A stretch of DNA of 5,997 bases. It comes from Ktedonobacterales bacterium. Its GTDB lineage: Bacteria > Chloroflexota > Ktedonobacteria > Ktedonobacterales > JADMIN01. The stretch spans positions 1 through 5,997 of the forward strand of contig JAICVT010000280.1 of assembly GCA_025935235.1 (NCBI GenBank). The letters run 5' to 3'. This document shows, piece by piece, positions 1-5,654 of the stretch; within the stretch, counting starts at the first letter, position 1, and every line of letters starts with the position of its first letter. Made by a program: the position numbers and the translations under genes. The notes beneath the pieces were generated by a model. It was given only the letters and a program-made list of their open reading frames with translations. It did no database searches and was not told where the DNA came from.

Positions 1-230
1 CAATGATAGGCTTGCTGCGGATCCATGACGAGCAGCGTCACGTTGCTGCCCACTGCCATATTGCGCGCCTTTCGACTTGCCGCTGGACAGTTGACGCGGA
101 CATTCGTCCCATCGAAGTCGCACCAGACAGGAACGGTGTGCGGGCGCCCATCGGGATTGATTGTGCTCAAGGCGCACAAAATAGGACGCTCGAACAAGTC
201 GAGCGTGGATTCAGGTAGCGGCGCAGCCAC
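1..230 (-). CDS. PPOX-class (possibly F420-dependent) split-barrel oxidoreductase, 3' end cut by window edge
   Basis: Reading the minus strand from a GTG at 230 gives 76 open codons before the left edge. The translation carries the N-terminal hallmarks of the pyridoxamine-phosphate-oxidase-like/FDOR split beta-barrel family. These are a DLFERPILCALSTINPDG segment (residues 11-28), RPHTVPVWCDFDG (29-41), a KARN basic motif (54-57) and VTLLVMDP (64-71). Family members of about 130-140 residues bind FMN or F420 and reduce or oxidise small substrates; the cofactor and substrate here are unknown. An in-frame TGA lies only two codons before the GTG, so this is the earliest possible start. A purine-rich GGAAAGG sits 10 nt upstream on the minus strand. 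The gene lies 138 bp downstream of the glycosylase gene in the same direction, and that gap shows no clear terminator. The family call is firm; F420 rather than FMN use is inference from resemblance to actinobacterial and chloroflexal members. Confidence 0.88.
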   Translation of the reverse strand, partial: MAAPLPESTLDLFERPILCALSTINPDGRPHTVPVWCDFDGTNVRVNCPAASRKARNMAVGSNVTLLVMDPQQAYH

Positions 231-368
231 GGTTCTTCACCCTTTCCGGTGCGAACAGGACATCGAGACGGCGCAGGTGTTGCGCGGACGCATCTTGATG
301 TCTACCGACTTTCAAGCGTAGTCTTCCCATGTCGCGATTTCCAAACACGCGCCGTGAGATGGTGATGT

Positions 369-1016
369 TCAGGCGCCAGGCGACTCCATTTTCACCGCCC
401 GGCCAGAGACGTAGGCGTCGCCGGCGACGACGAAGCGCCAGGGCCAGTCGGCCGCCTGCGTGATGCCGACGCGCGGGGTCGCGATGATTGGCAGCGCGCC
501 GTCGCTGGCCGGCGGCTCGGCGATCCACAGCGCGGAGCCGAGCAGATCAGCGCCATCGTCGGCCAGTGTTAGCGCCAGCGCCTGGCAGAGCCGCCCCGGC
601 CCGCGCGCCAGATCACGCTCGGCGACGCGTCCGCCACGCCGCGCACGCATCAGCTCGACGCCAACCTGTGGGCGAATCGCGCGGATCAACACCGCTGCCG
701 CGACACCCTCGCCCTCCGTCACCACGTTCAGGCAGAAATGGATGCCGTAGGAGCGGTAGACATAGGCGCACCCCGGCTCGCCAAACATCGAGCGGTTGCG
801 CGGCGTCTGCCCGCGAAAGCCGTGCGCCGAGGGATCAATCGCCGAGACATACGCCTCCGTCTCCACGATCATCCCGCCCGCCACGCCCTCCGCCGTGCGC
901 CGCAGCAGCGTCTTGCCGATCAGGTCGCGCGCCACATCCAGCGTCGGGCGATCATAGAAGGCGCGCGGCAGCGGCGCGGTCTGCGCGGCGGGCGCCGCTG
1001 TATCGCTGTTCCTCAT
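369..1016 (-). CDS. DNA-3-methyladenine glycosylase (AAG/MPG family)
   Basis: A 215-residue protein that removes alkylated purines such as 3-methyladenine and hypoxanthine from DNA by cleaving the N-glycosidic bond, starting base-excision repair in the cytoplasm. Family signatures run in order: RDLIGKTL (residues 30-37), IVETEAY (50-56), QTPRNRSMFG (70-79), YVYRSYGIHFCLN (85-97), VLIRAIRP (109-116), RGPGRLCQAL (138-147) and PWRF (192-195). Aligning by eye with human AAG, E54 matches catalytic Glu125, Y56 matches Tyr127, H65 matches His136, Y87 matches Tyr159 and N97 matches Asn169, so it should be active. Length fits bacterial members (about 200). I chose the ATG at 1016 because a GGTGAGGA ribosome site sits 4 nt before it and homologues begin just ahead of the F-YDRPTLDVARDLIGK segment. 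The frame stays open to an ATG at 1190, but that would overlap pepF. It is divergent from pepF and may share a control region with it. Confidence 0.95.
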   Translation of the reverse strand: MRNSDTAAPAAQTAPLPRAFYDRPTLDVARDLIGKTLLRRTAEGVAGGMIVETEAYVSAIDPSAHGFRGQTPRNRSMFGEPGCAYVYRSYGIHFCLNVVTEGEGVAAAVLIRAIRPQVGVELMRARRGGRVAERDLARGPGRLCQALALTLADDGADLLGSALWIAEPPASDGALPIIATPRVGITQAADWPWRFVVAGDAYVSGRAVKMESPGA

Positions 1017-1020
1017 CACA

Positions 1021-1028
1021 TCCTCACC
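1021..1028 (-). promoter_or_regulatory. Ribosome binding site that fixes the glycosylase start
   Basis: On the minus strand GGTGAGGA is followed by TGTG and then the ATG at 1016. This good Shine-Dalgarno at short spacing supports the 215-residue start over the upstream ATG at 1190. Confidence 0.7.
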
Positions 1029-1029
1029 A

Positions 1030-1055
1030 GCGGTCGCGAACCGCGTGTAATACAC
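1030..1055. promoter_or_regulatory. Divergent control region with two abutting inverted repeats
   Basis: The gap between the divergent glycosylase and pepF genes holds GCGGT-CGCGA-ACCGC (1030-1044, 5-bp arms) directly followed by GTGTA-A-TACAC (1045-1055, 5-bp arms, 1-nt centre). The second repeat contains a -10-like hexamer on each strand: TAATAC on plus (1048-1053, preceded by TG as in an extended -10) and TATTAC on minus (1052-1047). No convincing -35 hexamer lies 16-18 bp away on either strand. A 6-bp stem GCGAGC/GCTCGC (1069-1074 with 1083-1088) follows in the pepF leader. It could be a bidirectional promoter with an operator. This is a sequence-pattern inference; the repeats are short in GC-rich DNA and could be chance. 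Confidence 0.35.
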
Positions 1056-1109
1056 TGCTACGGGCAGCGCGAGCGCGACGATGCTCGCCGCAGACAGGAT
1101 ACACCAGAC

Positions 1110-1114
1110 AGGAG
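1110..1114 (+). promoter_or_regulatory. Ribosome binding site that fixes the pepF start
   Basis: AGGAG lies 5 nt before the ATG at 1120, whereas nothing comparable precedes the in-frame ATG at 1081. This site decides the start of oligoendopeptidase F. Confidence 0.75.
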
Positions 1115-1119
1115 CCACC

Positions 1120-2925
1120 ATGACGACTGCGCAGGCGCTGCCGAAGCGCTCTGAGATACCCACCGAGCTGACCTGGAATCTCGAAGCCATCTATCCCACC
1201 GATGCCGACTGGGAGGCGGAGTTCGCGCGCGTCGCGGCCCGCCTGCCGGAGGTCGCTAGCTACGCGGGGCGGCTGGGCGAGTCGGCGCGGACGCTACTGG
1301 CGGCTTTCACCACGCGCGACCAGATCGCCGAGGCGCTGGGCAAACTCTTCGTCTACGCGCACATGCGCCTGCACCAGGACAGCGCCAACAGCCACTATCA
1401 GGCGCTGGCCGACCGCGTGACAACGCTCAACAACGACTTCGGCGCGGCGGCGGCCTACATCACACCCGAAGTGCTCGCCATCCCGGAGGAGCGGCTGGAG
1501 CGCTTCGTAGCCGATGAGCCGGGGCTGGCTGTCTATCGCCACCAGCTCGACGAGATGACACGCGAGCGCGCGCACGTGCTGAGCGCCGAGATGGAGGGGC
1601 TGCTGGCACAGGCGGCGGAGCTGGGCGCGGCGCCAGAGCGCATCTATGAGATGCTCTCGAACGCTGACATGAAGCTGCCGATGGTTCACGACGAGCAGGG
1701 CAATCTGACCCAGCTCACTCACGGAAACTACCTGACGAAGTTTCTGGAGAGCCAGAACCGCGACGTGCGGCGCGAGGCATTCGAGGCGATGCTGGGAAGC
1801 TTCAACGCCTATCGCAACACGTTCGGCGCGTCGCTGGCTGCGCAGGTCAAGCGCGACATCTTCTTCGCCCGCGCCCACAAATACGGGTCCGCGCTGGAGG
1901 CGGCGCACGAGGCGCACAACATCCCCGCCAGCGTCTATGACAATCTGGTCGCGACGGTCAACACCAACCTCGGCCTGCTGCATCGCTACCTGCGCATCCG
2001 CAAGCGCGCGATGGGGCTGGAGACGCTGCACATGTACGACCTCTACACGCCACTGGCGCGCGAGGTCGAATACAAGGTCGCGTTCGAGGAGGCGCAACGG
2101 CAGGTAGCGGCGGCGCTGGCTCCCCTGGGCGCCGACTATGTCGAGCCGCTCACGCGGGGCTTCCGCTCGCGCTGGATAGACGCGCTGGAGAACGAGGGCA
2201 AGCAGCGTGGCGCATATAGCTGGGGCAGCTACGGCACGCAGCCCTATGTGCTGCTGAACTATCAGCCGGGCATTGACAGCCTGTTTACGCTAGCGCACGA
2301 GATGGGCCACTCGATGCACTCGTATTTCACCTGGGACGCGCAGCCCTTCCCCTACGCGCACTACACGATGTTCGTCGCTGAGGTGGCCTCCACGCTGAAC
2401 GAGGCGCTGCTGACGAGCTACCTGCTGCGAACCGCCAGCGATCCGGCGCTCAAGCTCTACGTCGTCAACCACGCGCTGGAGACCTTCCGCGCGACGCTCT
2501 ACCGGCAGACGCTCTTCGCGGAGTTCGAGCGCGAGACGCACGCGCGGGCCGAGGCGGGCGAGGCGCTGACGCCAGAGTCGCTGAGCGCGCTCTACAAGGG
2601 GCTGAACGACACGTACTATGGGCCGGAGGTCGCGGTGGACGACCTGATCGAGATCGAATGGGCGCGCATCCCGCACTTCTATTCGAGCTTCTATGTCTAC
2701 CAGTACGCCACCGGCATCTCGGCTTCCGCCGCGCTGGCCAGCCAGATCCTCAGCGAGGGCGAGCCTGCCGTCCAGCGCTACAAGCGTTTCCTGTCGTCGG
2801 GCGACTCTGACTACAGCATCAATCTGCTGCGCGACGCTGGGGTTGATCTCTCGACGCCACAGCCGATCCAGGCGGCGCTCGACACGTTCGGCCAGTATCT
2901 CGATCAACTGGAGGCGCTGCTGTAG
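1120..2925 (+). CDS. pepF: Oligoendopeptidase F (zinc metallopeptidase, family M3B)
   Basis: A 601-residue cytoplasmic zinc endopeptidase that degrades short peptides, feeding amino-acid recycling. The N-terminal part (about residues 1-200) has the PepF-type opening TWNLEAIYPTDADWEAEF and a helical region. The M3 catalytic domain follows to about 590. It contains the zinc motif HEMGH (393-397; H393 and H397 bind zinc, E394 is catalytic) and the third zinc ligand E421 in FVAEVASTLNE, 28 residues after H393 as in the family. The substrate-binding HFYSSFYVYQYATG segment (519-532) is also present. There is no signal peptide or membrane segment. The length is standard for PepF (about 600) and the frame is intact. 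The chosen ATG has AGGAG 5 nt upstream; an ATG 39 nt earlier lacks one. It is divergent from the glycosylase gene and followed by a palindromic repeat and then nadD. Peptide specificity cannot be read from the sequence. Confidence 0.97.
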   Translation: MTTAQALPKRSEIPTELTWNLEAIYPTDADWEAEFARVAARLPEVASYAGRLGESARTLLAAFTTRDQIAEALGKLFVYAHMRLHQDSANSHYQALADRVTTLNNDFGAAAAYITPEVLAIPEERLERFVADEPGLAVYRHQLDEMTRERAHVLSAEMEGLLAQAAELGAAPERIYEMLSNADMKLPMVHDEQGNLTQLTHGNYLTKFLESQNRDVRREAFEAMLGSFNAYRNTFGASLAAQVKRDIFFARAHKYGSALEAAHEAHNIPASVYDNLVATVNTNLGLLHRYLRIRKRAMGLETLHMYDLYTPLAREVEYKVAFEEAQRQVAAALAPLGADYVEPLTRGFRSRWIDALENEGKQRGAYSWGSYGTQPYVLLNYQPGIDSLFTLAHEMGHSMHSYFTWDAQPFPYAHYTMFVAEVASTLNEALLTSYLLRTASDPALKLYVVNHALETFRATLYRQTLFAEFERETHARAEAGEALTPESLSALYKGLNDTYYGPEVAVDDLIEIEWARIPHFYSSFYVYQYATGISASAALASQILSEGEPAVQRYKRFLSSGDSDYSINLLRDAGVDLSTPQPIQAALDTFGQYLDQLEALL

Positions 2926-2941
2926 GGACCTCACCCCCCAA

Positions 2942-2966
2942 CCCCCTCTCCCCGTGGGAGAGGGGG
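2942..2966 (+). repeat. Perfect 11-bp hairpin in left half of the repeat
   Basis: CCCCCTCTCCC (2942-2952) pairs perfectly with GGGAGAGGGGG (2956-2966) around a 3-nt loop CGT. It begins 17 nt after the pepF stop, so it would form a very stable stem at the 3' end of the pepF message. No T-tract follows, so it is not a canonical intrinsic terminator. It might protect the 3' end, slow polymerase or simply be part of the repeat. Confidence 0.8.
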
Positions 2967-3022
2967 AGCCATGCCCCAGGCGCACTGTCGGTGGCCAGCG
3001 CACGATACGCCTGAAGCGGGTT

Positions 3023-3056
3023 CCCCTCCCTGGAGGGGAGGGGGCAGGGGGAGAGG
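3023..3056 (+). repeat. Short hairpin overlapping a G-run tract in right half of the repeat
   Basis: CCCCTC (3023-3028) pairs with GAGGGG (3033-3038) around a 4-nt loop. The latter lies in a purine tract with G-runs at 3032-3033, 3035-3038, 3040-3044, 3047-3051 and 3055-3056. Five closely spaced runs of at least GG, three of them GGGG or longer, could fold as a G-quadruplex on the plus strand or nascent RNA. That is inference from pattern only. Confidence 0.55.
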
Positions 3057-3091
3057 TTCGCGCCTCACCCAGAAAGCGAGCAAACTCACAG

Positions 3092-3736
3092 ATGCGCGCA
3101 GGCGTGCGGTATGGTATTCTGGGCGGGACGTTCGATCCGCCGCATATAGGGCATCTCGCACTCGCCCAGGAGGCGTTCGCGCGTCTCGACCTGGATCGGG
3201 TGTGGTTCATGCCCGCCGCGGCGCCGCCGCACAAGCGCGGCCTGCCGATCAGCTCTGTGGCGGATCGGCGCGCGATGGTCGAGCTGTCCATCGCCGACGA
3301 CGAGCGCTTCGGGCTGGAGACAATTGATCTCGATCGCGCCGAGCCAGCCTACACCGTCGAGACGCTGGCGCGGCTGCGCGAACGCTGGGGCGACACGGCG
3401 TGGATCGGCTTCATCGTCGGCTGGGACATGCTGCTCAGCCTGCCGAGCTGGCGCGACCCGGCGGGCGTGGTGGCCCAACTCGACGCGCTGATCGCGGCGC
3501 GCAGGCCCGGCTACAGCGCGCCTGACGACATCGGCGGCGATGCGGCGGCGCTGACCGATCTGGAGCGGCGGCTGCCCGGGGTGCGCGCCAAACTGGAGTT
3601 GCTGTCCGGCATGCAGTTGGCGATCTCGGCCTCGGACCTGCGCCAGCGCGTCGCGTTGGGCCTTCCGGTGCGCTATCTCACGCCAGACCCGGTTCGCGCG
3701 TATATCACATCGCGTGGGCTGTATCGCGCCGTGTGA
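3092..3736 (+). CDS. nadD: Nicotinate-nucleotide adenylyltransferase
   Basis: A 214-residue cytoplasmic enzyme that transfers AMP from ATP to nicotinate mononucleotide, giving deamido-NAD in NAD synthesis. The N-terminal ATP-binding motif GGTFDPPHIGHL (residues 11-22) contains the nucleotidyltransferase HIGH signature (18-21). It is followed by AAAPPHKRGLPIS, RRAMVELSIADDERF, AYTVETLARLRE, FIVGWDMLLSLPSW and, near the C-terminus, ISASDLRQRVALGLPVRYLTP (the ISSTxIR-type motif, here ISASDLR). Length fits bacterial NadD (about 190-220). I chose the ATG at 3092 because the family motif normally starts within about 10 residues. A GTG at 3104 is an alternative, and the ribosome site is weak either way (AAAGCGAG at 3073-3080). 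The frame stays open upstream through the repeat, but that extension is not coding. It lies 166 bp after pepF with the repeat between, so it may be read through from pepF or have its own unseen promoter. Confidence 0.95.
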   Translation: MRAGVRYGILGGTFDPPHIGHLALAQEAFARLDLDRVWFMPAAAPPHKRGLPISSVADRRAMVELSIADDERFGLETIDLDRAEPAYTVETLARLRERWGDTAWIGFIVGWDMLLSLPSWRDPAGVVAQLDALIAARRPGYSAPDDIGGDAAALTDLERRLPGVRAKLELLSGMQLAISASDLRQRVALGLPVRYLTPDPVRAYITSRGLYRAV

Positions 3737-3793
3737 TGCGCATCGAACAGTCGCCGAATGGGAGCCCAACACGCGCGGCGCCCTTGTTGCGGA

Positions 3794-3808
3794 CATGTTC
3801 CGAACATG
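3794..3808. promoter_or_regulatory. Perfect 15-bp palindrome, candidate operator before the DUF951-MFS-GT9 unit
   Basis: CATGTTC-C-GAACATG has 7-bp perfect arms and a single central base, and ends 69 nt before the GTG start of the DUF951-type gene. It lies in the 141-bp gap after nadD. The form suits a dimeric repressor site. It is not a standard Gram-positive LexA box, because the half-sites are in the opposite order (GTTC then GAAC). No convincing promoter hexamers flank it; TTGTTG (3784-3789) is the best -35-like match, without a good -10 partner. Confidence 0.4.
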
Positions 3809-3867
3809 CGACGACGGGCAAACGAGAACGCGGTCATCTCTGGCGGTCACTGGCCCGTTGTAGAGAG

Positions 3868-3872
3868 AGGAG
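3868..3872 (+). promoter_or_regulatory. Ribosome binding site that fixes the GTG start of the DUF951-type gene
   Basis: AGGAG at the end of a purine run sits 5 nt before GTG 3878, exactly where homologues begin. This makes GTG, not the upstream in-frame ATG at 3758, the start. Confidence 0.8.
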
Positions 3873-3877
3873 CGCGC

Positions 3878-4120
3878 GTGAAGTACGCCGATCTCGGCCT
3901 GAACGACCGCGTTCGTCTGCGCAAGCCGCATCCGTGTGGCAGCTATGAGTGGCGTGTCGTGCGCCTGGGCGCGGACATTGGCCTGAAATGCCTCGGATGT
4001 GGACGGAGGGTTCTCTTGACCCGCAGTGAGGTCGAAAAGCGCATCAAGACCATCGTGAGTCGTGGCGCGGACGAACCGACCGGCGAGCCGACGAATGTGA
4101 GTGACGAGCGCTATGGCTGA
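3878..4120 (+). CDS. DUF951-type small CxxC protein
   Basis: An 80-residue protein of the DUF951 family, whose function is unknown. The conserved core is complete: LNDRVRLRKPHPCGSYEW (residues 8-25), RLGADIGLKCLGCGR (29-43) and LTRSEVEKRIK (47-57). C20 in PHPCG and the C38-x-x-C41 pair, with H18, suggest a small metal site, probably zinc; this is inference. Family members of about 60-70 residues usually end near the EKRIK segment, so the last 20 residues (SRGADEPTGE onward) are a polar tail unlike the core. The GTG start has a strong AGGAG 5 nt upstream. In Firmicutes such genes often sit near mechanosensitive-channel or ribosome/GTPase genes (from memory); here nadD is upstream. The stop codon overlaps the start of the MFS gene by 8 nt, so translation is probably coupled. 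There are no membrane segments. Confidence 0.9.
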   Translation: MKYADLGLNDRVRLRKPHPCGSYEWRVVRLGADIGLKCLGCGRRVLLTRSEVEKRIKTIVSRGADEPTGEPTNVSDERYG

Positions 4121-5654
4121 CCTGCGACCGGCGCCAGAACGGCGCGAGGCGCCTGAGGGCGATGGCGAGCTTGGCGGCGCACGCCCGCCGCGCGACTCAG
4201 GCTACCTCACGTTGAGCGGGCAGCACCGCGCCGTCAACCTCAGCGCTCCCTCGGCGGCGCGCGGCTTCCGCACGCTGCTACGCAACAAGCTCTTCCTGCG
4301 GCTGTGGATGGCGCAACTGATCTCGCAAACCATCAACAACGCCGCTAACTACGCTATGATCGTGCTGGTGACCAAGGAGAGCGATTCCGCGCTCGCCACC
4401 AGTGGCGCGATTGTCGCCTTCAGCCTGCCCGCGCTCTTCATCGGCGCGCCCGCTGGCGTACTGGTGGATCGCTTCGACCGGCGGCTGGTGCTGTGGGTCA
4501 GCAATGTCTTGCGCGCGCTGGCGATGGTAGTCTTCATCTTTGGCCTGATCGTGGCGCCGTCGAGCGTCTGGCCGGTCTACGCGCTGACCTTCTTCATCGC
4601 GATGGTCGGGCAGTTCTTCACCCCGGCGGAGGGCGCGGCCATCCCACGGCTGGTGCATCGCGGCGAGCTGATGAACGCGCTGGCGCTCTTCAATATCACC
4701 TTCACGCTGGCGCAGGCGGCCGGGCTGGTCATCATCGGCCCGCTGGCGCTGATCCTGATCCCGGAGTTCCGGGTAGGCGGCGCGCACTATGGGCTGACGG
4801 TAACGCCGATTATCAGCCTGTTCGTCGTCATCACCTTGCTCTATCTAGTCTGCGCGCTGCTGATTCTCGCCATCCCGCATGCCGTGCTGCGCTCGCCTGA
4901 TACGGCGGTGGTCACGTCGAGCGGCGTGCGCAGGCGCAACGAAGCGCCGCAACTGCGCGAGATCTGGGCGGGCATCGTCGAGTCGTACCGCTTCATCCGC
5001 TCCGATGCCATGCTGCACATCGCGGTCTGGCAGCTCACGCTGGCGGGCATCGTCGTCGCGATTGTGGCGATGATCGCGCCGCGCTTCGTCCAGGTCTACT
5101 TCCATAAGCCGGCTGAGGCCGCCGCGCTGGTCTTCATCCCCGCCGGAATAGGACTTGTGATTGGCTCCGCCGCGACGCCTTGGATTGCGCGCAAGCTGCG
5201 CTACGCCCGCACCATCACGGCTGGAGTGGTCACGCTGAGCGCCAGCGTCGCTTTCCTTGTGATAGGCTATACGAGCGCGCCGTATATCTTTGGGAGCGCG
5301 TGGTGGTCGGCGACGCCCTACCTCGGCGTGATGTTGGCGCTGACCTTCCTGATCGGCATCGGGCTGGATCTGGTCAACGTGCCAGCTCAGACGATGGTGC
5401 AGGAACGCTCGCCCGACTGGGTCAAAGGCCGGGTTCTCGCGGTACAAATCATGCTATTGAACGCCATCACGGTGATTTTCGTTCCCGCTGTCGGGTGGAT
5501 CGCCGATCACCTGGGACTCTCGGTCGCGCTGCTCGTGGTTGCGGGCAGCATCGGCATCGCGGGCCTGGTGAGCGTCTACCTGGGCGCGCGCACTGGCGTC
5601 GGCAACGTTGATCTGACCGATGAACGGCGTGGAGCGCCGGAGGGCCGCGCATGA
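4113..5654 (+). CDS. MFS transporter, DHA3/MFS_3-type exporter, 12 membrane helices
   Basis: A 513-residue integral inner-membrane protein of the major facilitator superfamily, most like the drug:H+ antiporter-3 group (EntS/MefA-like) that exports drugs, siderophores or lipophilic metabolites. After a polar, Arg/Pro/Glu-rich N-terminal stretch of about 55 residues I count about 12 hydrophobic helices, near 63-85, 97-117, 125-147, 153-172, 192-216, 231-254, 303-326, 335-358, 366-386, 402-424, 441-462 and 468-490. A long polar loop (about 256-300) joins the two halves. The MFS motif A equivalent between helices 2 and 3 reads GAPAGVLVDRFDRR (111-124). The VPAQTMVQERSPDWVKGRVLA stretch is split across 423-443 and is typical of MFS_3. 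ATG 4113 is preferred, with GACGAG just upstream and overlap with the DUF951 stop; GTG 4101 in frame is possible. The start overlaps the previous gene by 8 nt and the end overlaps the next by 4 nt. The substrate cannot be read from the sequence. Confidence 0.92.
   Translation: MADLRPAPERREAPEGDGELGGARPPRDSGYLTLSGQHRAVNLSAPSAARGFRTLLRNKLFLRLWMAQLISQTINNAANYAMIVLVTKESDSALATSGAIVAFSLPALFIGAPAGVLVDRFDRRLVLWVSNVLRALAMVVFIFGLIVAPSSVWPVYALTFFIAMVGQFFTPAEGAAIPRLVHRGELMNALALFNITFTLAQAAGLVIIGPLALILIPEFRVGGAHYGLTVTPIISLFVVITLLYLVCALLILAIPHAVLRSPDTAVVTSSGVRRRNEAPQLREIWAGIVESYRFIRSDAMLHIAVWQLTLAGIVVAIVAMIAPRFVQVYFHKPAEAAALVFIPAGIGLVIGSAATPWIARKLRYARTITAGVVTLSASVAFLVIGYTSAPYIFGSAWWSATPYLGVMLALTFLIGIGLDLVNVPAQTMVQERSPDWVKGRVLAVQIMLLNAITVIFVPAVGWIADHLGLSVALLVVAGSIGIAGLVSVYLGARTGVGNVDLTDERRGAPEGRA
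5639..5644 (+). promoter_or_regulatory. Ribosome binding site of the GT9 gene inside the MFS gene
   Basis: GGAGGG lies 6 nt before the ATG at 5651, within the last codons of the MFS gene. It supports the short-overlap start and translational coupling. Confidence 0.75.

Larger units (their letters stand above)
2928..3057. repeat. C-run/G-run palindromic intergenic repeat (MITE/REP-like)
   Basis: Starting 3 nt after the pepF stop, a C-run tract (2929-2953) opens the element and a G-run tract (3032-3056) closes it. The outer ends are imperfect inverted repeats: ACCTCACCCCCC at the left, and the reverse complement of the right end reads ACCTCTCCCCCTG. Each side also folds on itself. About 55-65 bp of non-repetitive sequence lies between. 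Repeats of this look, whose spurious translation gives 'LTPQPPLP', are known to me as frequent intergenic elements in Chloroflexota and some other phyla; copy number here cannot be tested from one window. The element encodes no transposase. It could be a non-autonomous mobile relic or a structured RNA/DNA element, and it leaves only about 34 bp before nadD. Confidence 0.65.

Noticed and set aside
3..321. Two overlapping plus-strand reading frames at the left edge
   Set aside because: They lie antisense to the recognisable PPOX-like gene and show no family features.
231..368. Possible gene or terminator between the glycosylase and the PPOX-like gene
   Set aside because: The 138-bp gap shows no stem-loop with T-run, no family-like translation, and only a weak TTGAAA-like -35 without a partner.
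1081..1119. Earlier ATG for pepF
   Set aside because: No Shine-Dalgarno precedes 1081, while AGGAG sits 5 nt before ATG 1120, where PepF homologues begin.
1017..1190. N-terminal extension of the glycosylase with a hydrophobic, signal-like stretch
   Set aside because: The frame is open to ATG 1190, but this would run antisense into pepF, has no ribosome site, and is absent from the family. The hydrophobic look is a by-product of the GC-rich opposite strand.
2942..2966. Intrinsic terminator for pepF
   Set aside because: The stem is strong but no T-run follows, so I list it as a repeat hairpin only.
2290..3291. Long minus-strand frame of about 330 codons opposite pepF and nadD
   Set aside because: It crosses the repeat and mirrors two certain genes; Arg/Ala-rich composition typical of GC-rich shadow frames.
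3735..3744. 10-bp palindrome GATGCGCATC at the nadD stop
   Set aside because: Short, no loop or T-tract, and expected by chance in such DNA; not a terminator.
3794..3808. LexA/SOS box
   Set aside because: The Bacillus-type box has GAAC-N4-GTTC order; here it is GTTC-C-GAAC, and the genes behind it are not typical SOS genes.
3830..3849. Direct repeat GCGGTCA (3830-3836 and 3843-3849) before the DUF951-type gene
   Set aside because: Only 7 bp, 13-bp pitch, in GC-rich sequence; too easily chance to call a binding site.
4278..4787. Minus-strand and alternative plus-strand frames within the MFS gene
   Set aside because: All overlap a well-supported 12-helix transporter and have shadow-like composition without motifs.
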